From Blastobasis lacticolella (taxonomy: Eukaryota; Arthropoda; Insecta; Lepidoptera; Blastobasidae): a stretch of 64,000 bases of DNA. Below the pieces are notes generated by a model, which was not told where the DNA came from, did no database searches, and worked only from the letters and a program-made list of their open reading frames with translations. The stretch covers positions 1,178,001 through 1,242,000 of the forward strand of contig LR990057.1 in assembly GCA_905147135.1 (NCBI GenBank), in the 5' to 3' direction. Numbering within the stretch: position 1 is the first letter of the stretch; each line of letters opens with the position of its first letter. The position numbers and the translations under genes were made by a program. This document shows positions 31,301-39,999 of the stretch, in pieces.

Positions 31301-31554
31301 AGAACGCGGACAGGAGGTCTTCAAGAAGACTGTCCCGGAAGAAGCAAGGCGATAGTGACGCGAAGACTCCCAGGGGACGCAGGAAGAATGTGGAAGAAGA
31401 GTCAGACTCTACGGTGGAGAAGAAGACGCCAAAGAGGTCGACGAAAAAGAAGGCGTTGACGGAAATAGAAATGAATGTCTTGGAGGAAGCAGTTCCGACC
31501 CCGAAACGGTCGCTGCGGAGGCGGAAAAGTGCAGCACAGAATCTAGCGACGTAA
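22331..31554 (+). CDS. mars: mars / DLGAP5 (HURP), mitotic spindle protein with GKAP domain
   Basis: Coding exons: 22331-22334, 22467-22555, 22768-23971, 24856-24998, 26448-26606, 28231-28399, 29339-29553, 30106-30183, 30916-31554; 2,700 nt, 899 aa, close to Drosophila Mars (about 920) and human HURP (846). It begins MEKTFDFGALLRHNEKK. A basic coiled stretch (KVEHRRQQLEKWKEEKEKKK) precedes long disordered Ser/Thr/Pro/Lys-rich sequence with many SP/TP sites. The GKAP signature follows: HFRRQLAAESERLSRRAEEW, VGQSRLLVSQKFQQF, LQGFWDMVFMQVENIDLRF. A KLVLF motif near the start of the last exon fits a PP1 docking RVxF pattern. HURP/Mars binds microtubules, stabilises kinetochore fibres under Ran-GTP and Aurora A, and in flies brings PP1 to the spindle. 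Expect expression in dividing cells. Introns carry several transposons. Confidence 0.94.
22467..22555 (+). CDS. mars: mars exon 2
   Basis: Acceptor TTTTACAG; encodes KTFDFGALLRHNEKKHKSRP and TQFVSVAEG, then donor GTAATG. Short and basic, probably part of the N-terminal microtubule-binding region. Confidence 0.88.
22768..23971 (+). CDS. mars: mars exon 3 (basic and disordered region)
   Basis: 401 codons plus one base. It starts IAKRLQTNIKHRKSNRLSIF, has a coiled basic stretch, then Ser/Thr/Pro-rich sequence with repeated SPxx and TPxx sites typical of mitotic kinase targets. It ends MKWKIHEG across the junction at a GTTTGT donor. The frame from 22855 alone would miss 29 codons. Confidence 0.93.
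24045..24540. repeat. Diverged repeats in mars intron 3
   Basis: About 24250-24385 resembles SINE-C in layout (CCCGCCCGCAAGTATGGAG, CCAGCAGTAGAATGTTATGAG). 24430-24530 is a weak fold-back (CCTACCTATCTCT / AGAGATAGGTAG). Both are too diverged to classify. Confidence 0.45.
24856..24998 (+). CDS. mars: mars exon 4 (start of GKAP domain)
   Basis: Two carried bases plus 47 codons; acceptor GTCCCCAG, donor GTATGT. Encodes LLDDDAIEMDSVAHFRRQL and SERLSRRAEEWELL, matching the HURP block ending in FEWDRKLEL. Confidence 0.92.
25280..25620. repeat. Degraded fold-back repeat in mars intron 4
   Basis: It carries CGTGACAATGATGCAAACAA and GTCGAAGTATCGGACTATCG, related to CGTGACCATTATGCATGCAA and GTCGAAATATCGGGCTACTC inside 26010-26136. 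The boundaries are unclear. Confidence 0.5.
26010..26136. mobile_element. Small MITE, 127 bp, abutting MITE-D
   Basis: The terminal arms of 22 bp have one mismatch (CACATTTCAAGGGTATGTTC at left; complement-like to 26136). MITE-D copy 26139-26401 begins at the TA directly after it. Confidence 0.78.
26139..26401 (+). mobile_element. MITE-D copy 1, 263 bp
   Basis: Inverted ends GAGCTCGTCTAGTCTAAAAT and its near-complement, about 35 bp, with TA at 26137-26138 and 26402-26403. Compared with copies 2, 4 and 5 it has an extra TCGACTGCTCC-type segment. Confidence 0.92.
26448..26606 (+). CDS. mars: mars exon 5 (GKAP core)
   Basis: 53 codons, phase 0. Encodes AVGQSRLLVSQKFQQFAGLV and DLQGFWDMVFMQ, the most diagnostic GKAP-domain signature (human VGQTRLLMKERFKQFEGLV, DLDGFWDMV). 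The acceptor is 46 bp after the MITE-D end. Confidence 0.95.
26641..26872 (-). mobile_element. SINE-C copy in mars intron 5
   Basis: The complement of the SINE-C consensus, from CATCATCATCACAGCCCG to CACCACACGGCC. The flanks AATTTTTAT and AATTATTTAT are imperfect target duplications. It begins 34 bp after exon 5. Confidence 0.85.
27102..27560 (+). repeat. Repeat H copies
   Basis: 27102-27140 is a short start, and 27323-27560 is a longer copy: ACTAAGGTGGCAAACAAGC, CTGATGGTAAGCAGACACCG, CGTTGCCGACCCT, TTAATGTGCGTGGG, GGAACCGCACAG. 27141-27180 (TAGGTGCCTACGTCGTAATA) recurs at 30779. Confidence 0.75.
27931..28011 (-). mobile_element. SINE-A tail fragment
   Basis: GGCGTCAATGTCCCGGTTGT, CGCGCACAAGGGCCC and ACCATGCTCCAGGATCA are the complement of the SINE-A 3' end. 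5'-truncated. Confidence 0.75.
28231..28399 (+). CDS. mars: mars exon 6
   Basis: 56 codons plus one base. Starts VENIDLRFKKLEETRDRGW (human EDVIHKFNNLIKLEESGW), then a Lys/Ala-rich stretch ending RIKDMIA across the junction. Acceptor ATTTCCCCAG, donor GTAAGT. Confidence 0.94.
28790..29094. repeat. Long inverted repeat, 73-bp arms
   Basis: The arms 28790-28862 and 29022-29094 are complementary, with one mismatch noticed (TTCTTTATCAAGTGTCTATA at left; its complement at right). The spacer is 159 bp. It lies in mars intron 6 and would fold into a long hairpin in the pre-mRNA. Confidence 0.93.
29163..29282 (+). mobile_element. LINE coding remnant (3' end)
   Basis: A second copy of the block at 438-660: GCCCGAAGTGGCAAGAATAA, TGTATGAAAAGAGTTGTGGA, GCGAGGCTAGC, ending in TATGTATGTATG. 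It lacks about 60 nt present in the first copy. Confidence 0.6.
29339..29553 (+). CDS. mars: mars exon 7
   Basis: Two carried bases plus 71 codons. Encodes ARKAQKEQEAAQTSLTPAKA and FEAGFFTVTSPVRSPSRATP, with several SP sites. The FxxGxFxVxSPV pattern is typical of HURP. Acceptor CATTGCAG, donor GTGAGT. Confidence 0.93.
29660..30005 (+). mobile_element. SINE-A, full copy
   Basis: Head CGGTGGCCGAGCGGTCAGAG (A-box) and GGGCTCGAATCCC (B-box); body ACCGATGCTCTAACGGTGAG; tail near CGCCAAGATGA. Perfect 15-bp target duplication ATCAGATATCATAAG at 29645-29659 and 30006-30020. Confidence 0.95.
30106..30183 (+). CDS. mars: mars exon 8
   Basis: 26 codons, phase 0: NSASFAMLRASILSKNADYD then GIAPLQ. Acceptor ATGTTCTAG, donor GTACAC. 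Confidence 0.88.
30285..30512. mobile_element. Fold-back repeat N, copy 2, interrupted by SINE-C
   Basis: Arms TTATCACATTTGACTAATTT and TTAGTCAAATGTAATAAGCG are inverted. GGTCCATTTTTATTATG and CAAAAATGGACCTTATT form an inner stem. SINE-C 30513-30762 is inserted at its right end. Confidence 0.7.
30513..30762 (+). mobile_element. SINE-C, full copy
   Basis: About 250 bp from GCCGTGTGGTGTGCGG to a (GAT)n tail, with a perfect 12-bp target duplication AATAAGCGCATT at 30501-30512 and 30763-30774. Confidence 0.95.
30916..31554 (+). CDS. mars: mars terminal exon
   Basis: 212 codons plus TAA. Starts QTPQVTPINLYATPGRSIL, has SIKLVLFSDGD, then acidic and Ser/Thr-rich sequence and a basic tail ending SAAQNLAT. 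The stop overlaps a perfect donor (GAC|GTAAGT at 31551), so an alternative end by splicing is possible. Confidence 0.92.
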   Translation, partial: QTPQVTPINLYATPGRSILKSANVQSTGKKSIKLVLFSDGDHDTSASSTTTEEMTTARNTSTVTLEPPGEATHSDSGVSSLETHVETTPHEVARGQLTRQNAMDLALSPVRTRSKRRSVQTPFVEDGVENADRRSSRRLSRKKQGDSDAKTPRGRRKNVEEESDSTVEKKTPKRSTKKKALTEIEMNVLEEAVPTPKRSLRRRKSAAQNLAT

Positions 31555-32979
31555 GTGCTGCGGTAACGGAAATCCCGCTAGATGGCGCCACTGCATAAGT
31601 GAAGTGTGTTCTCTCTCAGTAGATCTGAAAATTATCTTGATGAGAAATTCCTTCCCAGTAGCATGAGTGTGTTATGAAAGTAGCACTGTTTAGTGGATTT
31701 TCGATATTCGTGGTACACTTTAGCGTCTTGTTTTAGACAATAACTTAATTAATTTAGAGACACAATATGAGGTGATAACGTTTAAGTCAAGAGGCTCTAG
31801 GTTCTTGATCGTAGGTCAATGCTCAGTGACATAGAGATTAATAGGCTAGGCAAACGAACTGAGCAGCCGAATGTTTGTTAAGTACAAAAATGGAATCCAC
31901 AGGAGTACAGCCAAGTCTTATAAAGCACCCAGCGAATGTGACCCTTTTTAGGGGCGAGGCATTTTGCGAATACTTCCATAATCGTCTAAGCCATTTTGAA
32001 CGCAGTCCATCTGTTTAGATTCTAAGGATCAATTCATGGTAGCGCCGAATCGAAGCGTCAATCTAAAAGTTAACAGGAAATTCACTCTTATCTCCATTAT
32101 ATAATGCACATATTTATCTATCAGAGTTTGTCTTGATTTCGCTCGTCAGTTATAGCTCACGAAGAAATACGAGCAGAGCATTACGTTGTTGAGATAACGG
32201 TGGTTTTGCTGTGAACTTTTAGTTCGACGCTTCGCGGAGCTAGCTTGAGTTTACCCTGAGGCTGTTGTATACCACACTAGCGCTATTCTGCTGAGTTATT
32301 AACCACAGAGAAATCTAGTTGAAAACGAGGTTCAAAATTCTGGATATCTTTTATGTCCAATAAAAATACATGAAATGTATATGAAACAGTTTTAATCGCT
32401 TAATAATTATACCAGTAATGATTCTGGTGGTAACATTTAAACAGACAAATATACAAAGACCAAAATGAAGTAGCTTAGTTTTATAGTTGTAATTTTTATT
32501 GTTTTCGTGTTGTTAATTATCATGTCAGTGACTGTGTTTAGTGTATATTTAAAGTTTTTAACGTTTTTAATGTTGATATCTCTCTCACTTGGATTTGTTG
32601 CGTTTCCCTTGACAGTTTGAACGTCTGTATGTCAGTATGATGCTGTTAGCTATAACTATATCTCCTTTCATTGCAAATTTTAATATCTACTATTAATTCT
32701 TGTATGACTCGTTTTTCTCGATGCAGTGTGGAGAGGTAAGTTTGTTGTATTTGAGTGTTGTATGTGCCTTGAACGATTAAAGTGAAATTGTAATAATAAT
32801 ATGAATATTACTGATATAAATGTATCATGATTATGTATTTTATTTTACTATGTAGAATTTAAATTGATTTGTATAAAAACAATAAAAAGGTTGCCAATTA
32901 TTATTGTTTGTCTTTTGATATTATACCTACTGTCTTTTTGGCATAATAAAATGAATTTTACATAATAATTTGTGCAGGC
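31555..32979 (+). other. mars 3' UTR and poly(A) region
   Basis: Repeat-poor sequence. AATAAA at 32359-32364 and at 32881-32886; the second is followed by a T/GT-rich stretch and is the better candidate. Confidence 0.55.
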
Positions 32980-32991
32980 TGTATAACAGTA

Positions 32992-34234
32992 TCACCTACT
33001 TTCGAGAGTCATTACGAATCGTCTCGCACGCAGGTTTGATGACTTCCAGCCTCCCGAACAAGCCGGATTCCGAAAAGGTTTTAGTACCATAGACCACATA
33101 CATACGCTGCGGCAGGTTGTACAGAAGACCGAAGAGTATAACCGGCCATTATGCTTGGCGTTTGTGGACTATGAGAAAGCCTTCGATTCGATCGAAACTT
33201 GGGCGGTGCTCCAGTCTCTACAGCGGTGCCAAATTGACTATCGATATATCGAAGCATTGAAGTGTTTGTACAAAAACGCCACTATGTCAGTTCGTCTCCA
33301 GGACAAGACCACAGAACCTATTCAGCTGCAGCGAGGTGTTAGACAAGGTGATGTCATATCTCCGAAGTTGTTTACCGCTGCACTGGAGGATATCTTTAGG
33401 CTTCTGGACTGGGACGGACTTGGCATCAATATTAACGGCGAGTACCTCACGCACCTCAGATTTGCTGACGATATCGTAGTCATGGCTGAAACCCTGGAAG
33501 ACTTGGGCAAAATGCTCGATGACCTCTGTAGTGCCTCTCAACAAGTAGGTCTTAAAATGAACATGGACAAGACGAAAATTATGTCGAATGTCCATGTTGT
33601 GCCTACTCCAGTGACAGTTGGAGGCACTCCACTTGAAGTTGTTGACGACTATACATACCTAGGACAAATAGTCCGGCTAGGTAGGTCCAATTTCGAGAAA
33701 GAGGTCAATCGACGAATCCAACTCGGTTGGGCAGCGTTCGGGAAGCTACGCCACATATTTTCGTCCCAATTACCGCAGTGTCTCAAGACGAAGGTCTTTG
33801 ACCAATGTGTGTTGCCAGTGATGACTTACGGAGCTGAAACGTGGCCACTCACTATGGGCCTTATAAGAAAGCTCACTGTTACCCAAAGGGCAATGGAAAG
33901 AGCTATGCTCGGAGTTTCTTTGCGCGATCGAGTCAGAAATGAAGAGATCCGCAAGCGAACCAAGGTCACCGACATAGCTCTAAGGATTGCCAGACTGAAG
34001 TGGCAGTGGGCAGGGCACATAGCTCGAAGAACAGATGGCCGATGGGGCAGTAAAGTTCTCGAGTGGCGACCACGTACCGGTAGACGCAGCGTGGGTAGGC
34101 CTCCTACAAGGTGGACCGACGACCTGGTAAGGATCGAAGGTACCAGCTGGATGCGGAAAGCACAGGACCGGTCTTTGTGGAGATCTCTGGGGGAGGCCTA
34201 TGCCCAGCAGTGGGCGTCTTCTGGCTGATGATGA
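32992..34234 (+). mobile_element. RTE-like LINE, 5'-truncated copy with target duplication
   Basis: 1.24 kb, ending in a (GAT)n tail. A perfect 12-bp target duplication TGTATAACAGTA lies at 32980-32991 and 34235-34246. Shorter copies of the same 3' end occur at 8452, 13482, 43414, 50641, 55265 and 62318. Confidence 0.95.
32993..34228 (+). CDS. Reverse transcriptase fragment of RTE-like LINE
   Basis: An uninterrupted frame of about 411 codons, beginning at the truncation point, with no start of its own. It holds the RT blocks PEQAGFRKGFSTIDH, LAFVDYEKAFDSIETW (first catalytic Asp), GVRQGDVISPKLF and LRFADDIVVMAE (catalytic Asp pair), then YLGQIVR and a C-terminal tail with SVGRPPTRWTDDLVR. 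The endonuclease domain and N-terminal RT are missing. The element copies itself by target-primed reverse transcription; this copy cannot. The lack of stops and the intact duplication suggest a recent insertion, placed just after the mars 3' UTR. Confidence 0.93.
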   Translation, partial: HLLSRVITNRLARRFDDFQPPEQAGFRKGFSTIDHIHTLRQVVQKTEEYNRPLCLAFVDYEKAFDSIETWAVLQSLQRCQIDYRYIEALKCLYKNATMSVRLQDKTTEPIQLQRGVRQGDVISPKLFTAALEDIFRLLDWDGLGININGEYLTHLRFADDIVVMAETLEDLGKMLDDLCSASQQVGLKMNMDKTKIMSNVHVVPTPVTVGGTPLEVVDDYTYLGQIVRLGRSNFEKEVNRRIQLGWAAFGKLRHIFSSQLPQCLKTKVFDQCVLPVMTYGAETWPLTMGLIRKLTVTQRAMERAMLGVSLRDRVRNEEIRKRTKVTDIALRIARLKWQWAGHIARRTDGRWGSKVLEWRPRTGRRSVGRPPTRWTDDLVRIEGTSWMRKAQDRSLWRSLGEAYAQQWASSG

Positions 34235-34450
34235 TGTATAACAGTACAGACTTGTTTTCGTACTTTACAAGACATCACTTTGAAATAATTCTGATGAAAA
34301 AATAGGTTAGAAAAAGAGGTTTCAATGTTTTTATGGGCTCATGTAGGAAAAAGTTATGGGCACTTGAACCTGATCAATAATTATTGACTTGTCATTAAAT
34401 AGTCTAGTCCCATTCTCCTCTGAATACGCTCGGATTGAAGAAGCAAACGA

Positions 34451-34760
34451 GACTCGGTGGCCGAGCGTATAGGGTATCCAACTCGTAAGTGAGAGGTACC
34501 GGGTTTGAATTTCGCTGCGGCCATGTACCAATGAGTCTTTTATGAGTTGTGTACTTTAGTTGAATGCTAACCGATGCTCTTACGGTGAGGGAAAACATCG
34601 TGATGAAACCTGCACATTCAGGCACTCCCCTGGTAGCAGGGTTCAGATGGCAGTCGCTCCACTGTAATTACCCGATCTGCCAAATGCTGGTTCATAGTCA
34701 AGGCGGACTTCGGGCCCTCGTGCGCGAGAGCGCAACCGGAGCAATAACGCCAAGATGATG
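34451..34760 (+). mobile_element. SINE-A, full copy
   Basis: CTCGGTGGCCGAGCG, GGGTTTGAATTTC, ACCGATGCTCTTACGGTGAG, CGCCAAGATGATG. 12-bp target duplications AGAAGCAAACGA (34439-34450) and AGAAGCAATCGA (34762-34773) differ at one base. Confidence 0.92.
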
Positions 34761-34859
34761 GAGAAGCAATCGAAAAGGGGTAAATCTGTAATGTCAGGGA
34801 TGAAACTACTCTAACTTTTTCTCTTGAAGAATTACATGTAACTGGGCAAACCTTCCGCA

Positions 34860-35085
34860 CCTTCGTACGACTCCTCGGATGTGGAATGAGCTCCCAGCCG
34901 CAGTTTCCTTTGGACTATGATGATACAGGATCGTTAAAAGAGGTAAATATATTGAAGGTCTCGCATTGGCGGGCAACGCATTGGTAGCGCCCCTGATATT
35001 GCTGATGTCCATAGGCGACGGTGACCATTTTCCATCAGGTGGCCCGCTTGCCTGTTTGTCTGCCGTCATACATAAAAAAGCCTTT
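34860..35085 (+). repeat. LINE 3' end (repeat I)
   Basis: GTGGAATGAGCTCCCAGCCG (a WNELP-type C-terminus), then GCAACGCATTGGTAGCGCCC, TGCTGATGTCCATAGGCGAC and TTTTCCATCAGGTGGCCCGC. A typical lepidopteran LINE end. Confidence 0.75.
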
Positions 35086-35104
35086 CTTGCTTCTTACTAC
35101 TTAC

Positions 35105-35225
35105 TTCATTAGGTATTCTCTACTACCTAATATTATAAATGCGAAAGAATACTCTGTCTGTCTTTCTGTTTACGCTTTCACGGCTTACCTATTGCACTGC
35201 TTTTAATGAAATTCGGTATTGATAT
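35105..35225 (+). repeat. Dispersed repeat fragment
   Basis: TAATATTATAAATGCGAAAG, CTGTCTGTCTTTCTG, ATTGATATAG: the usual wording of a common lepidopteran interspersed repeat. Confidence 0.5.
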
Positions 35226-35228
35226 AGT

Positions 35229-35597
35229 TTAGCGTCTGAGGATGGATTTAGTGTAATTTTTTACCCTGCACTCGCAATATATAGGTAGGTACAATACTCC
35301 CCGTGGGCGGAGCCTAGCGCAGAAAGCTGTATACACAAACACGCAAGCGAGCCACCTGATGGAAAGTGGACAGCGCCGCCTGTGGGCATCAGCAACACCA
35401 GGGGTGTCACCAATGCGTGGCCCGCCTCTGGGGAGACCTCTAATATATCTCTTGAACGATCCCATATCATAGTCCAAAGGAAACACTGGATATAGGTAGA
35501 TATTTTTACAAACAGTCTCATTTTCATGTTGGTTGGTTGTACAACTTGGCAAGTTCGCAATTAGGCCAGCCGCACTGTGCCAGGATATCAGGCACAT
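35229..35597 (-). repeat. LINE C-terminus and 3' end (repeat I)
   Basis: On the - strand it reads FPLDYDMGSFKRYIRGLPRG followed by the repeat I tail (CCTGATGGAAAGTGG on the + strand). 5'-truncated, no functional gene. Confidence 0.7.
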
Positions 35598-35839
35598 CTT
35601 CGCTATAAATCGTTACCTATGGTCCTGCCGCCTGCCGCCCGCCAAGGAGGCCAGTTGTTAGGCTTGCAATTTACATGTAATTTCGCATATCATAGCTTTT
35701 GTTTATCTTTTTTGTCACTGTAGTGCTCATGCGTAGGTTTAGGCCTTCGTTTAAGTCCATAAGAATGTCCGCTGTATAGGTTATGTGTTGGTTAGATTTA
35801 ATTAGAACCTAATCGGGAATTTTAACTCTGTTTTTTTGC

Positions 35840-36145
35840 GCCCACAGCAACGGTAAGGGCATCCTTCGGAGAAAAACGGTGGGAGGGGTAGTGAATGATC
35901 ATGGCATACCAACGCGGCCGGCCGGTTGGTTGTCGGACTCGCATGGAAACATAGGCGCCTACCCACTAAACACTACCTGTGGTTGCTATTAGTCGGGATG
36001 GCTTTCAAGGCCTTATCGGACGCGGCACTTCATGGGGATGGGGTTCTAATTAAGTCGCGTTTTTTTATCTTATACGATAGGCAAACATAGTCTGTTTGCG
36101 GACCACTTGCTGGAAAATGGTCACCGCTGCCTATAGGCCTGCCTG
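35840..36145 (-). repeat. Repeat Q with repeat I scrap
   Basis: The complement of 35840-36050 matches 53770-54260 (GCATCC...AAGGCC...TAGGCGCCTA; TGTGGGCGCAAAAA). 36060-36140 is a repeat I scrap (GGCAAACATAG ... AATGGTCACCGCTGCCTATA). Confidence 0.55.
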
Positions 36146-36399
36146 GTTTCTCTATTTTCTCTATTTTAAAATATCTTTAGGCTTTGTTTTAGATTTAAAT
36201 TATTATTATGTTAAAAACTTTTACCTACTTTTAAAAGTTAAAATGGCAGCTACTTAATTGTCTGTTTTAGTATTAGCTATACTATCATCTAGAATATTGT
36301 ACGTCCGAAATGGACAACACTGTACTTAATAAGAAATTATTGTCAGTGTCCTACAATTAAAGATTTTTATTATATTCTATTCTATAACACCTTGCTCTT

Positions 36400-36545
36400 G
36401 CAGCAAAAAGGTAAATGGCTCATTCACTGCCAAAGACACGGTTCCCCAAATCCCCACCCCTTGGAGCACTGGAGACCTTACTCACTGGCAGAAACACAAT
36501 ATTATTTAAAATATTATTGTTTTTTCTGCGGTATTCTGTAAAGTG
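36400..36545 (-). repeat. Dispersed repeat, complement at 44355-44510
   Basis: CACGGTTCCCCAAATCCCCA, TGGAGCACTGGAGACCTTAC, CACAATATTATTTAAAATA match 44355-44510 in reverse. CAAAAAGGTAAATGG at its edge looks like a splice pair but is repeat sequence. Confidence 0.65.
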
Positions 36546-37075
36546 GAGTACTTCCCAATTCGGGCGGCTCCAATTCGAACGGGATTCCCCGCTATGCCCT
36601 ACCTCTCTTAAAACTTCTGTTATACAGAAATAAACCCTAGAATAAACTTTATAGTTTTATCGTTTTTGCCGTAAGAAGAATTTCGCTTGTGCCTGGAGAT
36701 GCGTCACCACCGCCAAACGGCGCGCGTCGCGTATTTAAGTAGTCGCGCGTCGTTTGGCGACGCTATGTGACACGATCATAAGCTTTAGTTTAGGTTTCTT
36801 CAATTATCCGCCAACATCACGCACCCTCTCACCGCATTGCACGTCTCCACATCTTCTCTTTAATTTGATGTCGCGAGGCGTCAAATATCGACAAAGTCGC
36901 TCCCTCGACGGTGAGAACCGCATCAATATCCGTTGCGTGCCGTTTAGGAGTTATTCGAAATACAGAGAGACGAGATGCGATGTAATGTTCTATTTGAAAT
37001 GTATAAGTATCTGTCCGCTTAAGTAGTTTTCATAGCGACGACGCTCTTACCTGCGGTACTGTATTTTTGAAACCC
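36546..37075. other. No gene seen
   Basis: It contains a GC-rich imperfect palindrome near 36700-36770 (CGCCAAACGGCGCGCG / CGCGCGTCGTTTGGCG). No family known. Confidence 0.5.
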
Positions 37076-37077
37076 CG

Positions 37078-37175
37078 AAGAAAAAAGGGCGGTGTTATAA
37101 GTTGAACGTGTGTCTGTGGCTTTGTGTGTCTGTAGCTCCCGAACGGATAAGCCGGTTTTCTCTATGTGTAAGCCA
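37078..37175 (+). repeat. Repeat B fragment
   Basis: GGTGTTATAAGTTGAACGTG and GTAGCTCCCGAACGGATAAG; also at 46140-46335 and, reversed, 62515-62780. Confidence 0.7.
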
Positions 37176-37299
37176 GTTTCTACGCTTTATTTAAAATCGG
37201 TTTGGTAGTTTATTAAATATTTGAGTAAAAGTAAACTTCCTCGAGTAACCTATTACTAAATCTTCCTCTTCACCGTACTTGTTTTATTTCTAATTCTTT

Positions 37300-38425
37300 T
37301 GTACTGAGGGCTGTAAGGCTCTGGAATGAACTCCCATCCCGATCTTAGATTGCTCTCCAGCAAATACTCATTTAAGAAAGCTGTTCGTGAGTATTACCTC
37401 AATGATCTTTAGTGTTGGGGCTCACGAGTTTGTCTCCGATCTCCCTCATGTTTGACTGAGCTTCTGGTTTTGTCTCTCTTTTACTTGTGCAGTATAGGTA
37501 TGTATGGTTATCTATTCTTGCTATATTACCCACGCATTCACGTTTATTTCTAGCTTTATTATATTTATATTACTTATTTTCAGTTATCTATCTATTTATC
37601 TGTACTGTTATCTCTGGTTCGGCTATAATTGCATGAACGGTTCCCCTCCTCCATCTTGTTTAGTAGCTTCTCTTGCACCGCCTTACTTTTTCTTTACCCT
37701 TTATCTCCTGGTTGACTGGTAGATAAGGCTATTTTAGCTTTAAGTCCGCCTTTGTACTATTTTGTGCATGAAGATTTAATATATAAATATAAATAAACTT
37801 GTTCGAGGTTATCCGACTTTTTTTGTCGGTTAAGTTATTACAAGTTGGTTTTCCATCAGATGAGCATAGTCTACCCTTGGGAAAGCTTTGTCGGCTTTGT
37901 AGGTACATAATAGCCTTACCTGGGTGTTTTGTCTGCTGTCTTTATTCAATTATTTAAAATCCGAGACAAAAACAACCGCTTAATTATTTCACGAGTTTTC
38001 GGGTTACCTGCTTTACCCTCGGCCGGTTTACATTCCAAATTACCCGAAATTGCCCCCATTACAGAAGGGGCAATTCCGCGTAGAATTTGCATAGATTTGA
38101 GCCGCAATCTGACCCAAGGTTAGCTATCTTTTTACTGGGGAACTCTAAATTGTTATTATTATAGCGTTGTCGGCAATTACAATTATTTAAAAAGGTAAAA
38201 GGTTGCCAGGAAATAGGATAGGTATCTACGCAAAGGTACAAGTGCTAAGGATTAAATTTAGTTGAATTAATTAATGTAACTAACTAACCTAACTCCTAAG
38301 CTAACCTAACTCGGCAGTCGTTTTTGACTTGAACCTTTGTGCTAGATAGAACAGTGATTACTTACTCATTTGGTAATCAAATTCGATCTATTTTCTATGA
38401 TGAATGTCTAAGCAGACTGGTTACA
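37300..38425. other. LINE debris then unremarkable sequence
   Basis: 37310-37400 reads as a diverged LINE C-terminus (GCTCTGGAATGAACTCCCAT). 37500-38425 has no recognisable gene or repeat. Confidence 0.5.
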
Positions 38426-38436
38426 CTTTTCTGTAT

Positions 38437-38676
38437 CATCATCAAAGCCCATAACAGTCCACTGCAGGACTTCGGGCCTCTCCCACGAAAGGGGAGGTCA
38501 TTGCTATAATCTCCACGCTTGGCAGGCGGGTTGGAGATCGCAGTGCAGTTGATGTAAATCTACCCAGAAAGATGCTGCTGCCCATCTTTCGGATTTGTCC
38601 CTTAGTCGCCTCTTACGACACCCACGGGAAGAGATGGGGTGGTGCTATTCTTTGTGGTGGCGGCACCACACACCAC
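38437..38676 (-). mobile_element. SINE-C, variant subfamily
   Basis: Complement of SINE-C with a distinct middle (TACCCAGAAAGATGCTGCTG, CCCACGGGAAGAGATGGGG). Perfect 11-bp target duplication CTTTTCTGTAT at 38426-38436 and 38677-38687. Confidence 0.92.
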
Positions 38677-38689
38677 CTTTTCTGTATGC

Positions 38690-39290
38690 CCGATGAGAAC
38701 TAAAATGTTTAATAACGGGCTACCGAAGTATTTTTTAAGTTTGTACAATTATCTTTCTGTCATTTCAGCCACTTTAAGAATTTACGCTTTCTTCAAATGT
38801 ACCTAAAGTTCCCTTTTTGAATCTCCAAAAATTTGGATCGGCGCGCCGATGCGTCTCTAAGATCTCAATGGAGACTGGACAGATTAATTTAAGTTTAATT
38901 TAAAATTGTCAGTAAAACGGTTTCTAAACGAGTTGGTTAAATAATGCTATAAAAACTGACAGTGAAAACTTATGGTGTGTTTAGTAATTAATATATTTTT
39001 CAACACCATATCTACTAAAATATTTTATATTGTAAGATAGAAAGTTCAATTAAATAATTTACAGCATAATTAATTGTTACGAAACAGCTATTTGTTCCGA
39101 GGGTGCATATTTACGGAATTAATTTGCGCGGAAGTAACGGCAAGATGCAGTAATTATTTAAATTTAATTAATTAATAATGTTTATAATTATTTATAATTA
39201 ACAACCACTTTAGAAAATAAACAATGTTGTATATATTGTGCAGGTCCTTGGTAGGAAACTGCTGTTTAAAATTTTTCAGTCTTTGTAAAT
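38690..39290. other. AT-rich, nothing seen
   Basis: No open frame, fold-back or known repeat was recognised in this stretch. Confidence 0.55.
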
Positions 39291-39296
39291 GTTCGG

Positions 39297-39618
39297 ATGT
39301 TCAGATCGAAGCGGGAGTTACTTACAGAGTTCGATCTCCGGTGCGACCATGTACCAATGACCTCTTCCGAGTTATACATTAGTTGAATACTAACCGATGC
39401 TCTTACGGTGAGGGAAAACGTTCTGAGGAAACCTGCACATTCCGGCGACTGAATGTGCACCATGATCCAATCTGGTCAGGTTCCCCTGTTAACAGGATGA
39501 AGAACTCAGATGGCAATCGCTCCACTAAGTACTTGACCTGCCAAATCCTGGATTATGCTTAAGGCGAAACCCGGGCTCTCGCGTGCGAGAGCGCAACCTT
39601 GACATTAACGGCAAAGTT
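39297..39618 (+). mobile_element. SINE-A copy, 5' part damaged
   Basis: GAGTTCGATCTCCGG (B-box), ACCGATGCTCTTACGGTGAG, GGCTCTCGCGTGCGAGAGCG, then CATTAACGG. The tRNA-like A-box is lost. A repeat H scrap follows at 39627. Confidence 0.85.
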
Positions 39619-39999
39619 GTTTTTTACCACAAAGATGGCAAACAAGTTTGCGGCCAACAAGTTAAGCAGATGATGAGATTATTAGAAATGTTCGGATGGT
39701 TCTTTGTTTTTGGCATAAATTTCTCTGGAGATCTGGAAGAAGGGAGGGTTGCAGATGTCCTGGACGGCGGTGAGGTGGACATGCTTTTCATCAGGTGAAT
39801 CCTGTGACTGTCACGGCCACCATAAAATACCAACACCTATGGCAAAGGTTTGAAATGGCTCTAGTATAGTTCAGTTAGTTAACACATAAAGTCTGCTTAT
39901 AACGCAGCGTAGCTGTTCGCGTAATCCGGGCGTAATGCATACAATAACTTTTTTCGACTCGCCCCTAGTGAAGGGGGGCCATATTTCCAATTTAAATAA

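Noticed and set aside
35848..35852. Tiny exon CAACG between CAG and GTAAGG, as a continuation of mars
   Set aside because: It lies in repeat Q sequence, and 5 nt is not credible without transcript data.
36404..36410. Tiny exon CAAAAAG between CAG and GTAAAT
   Set aside because: The surrounding 140 bp occurs reversed at 44355-44510, so it is repeat sequence.
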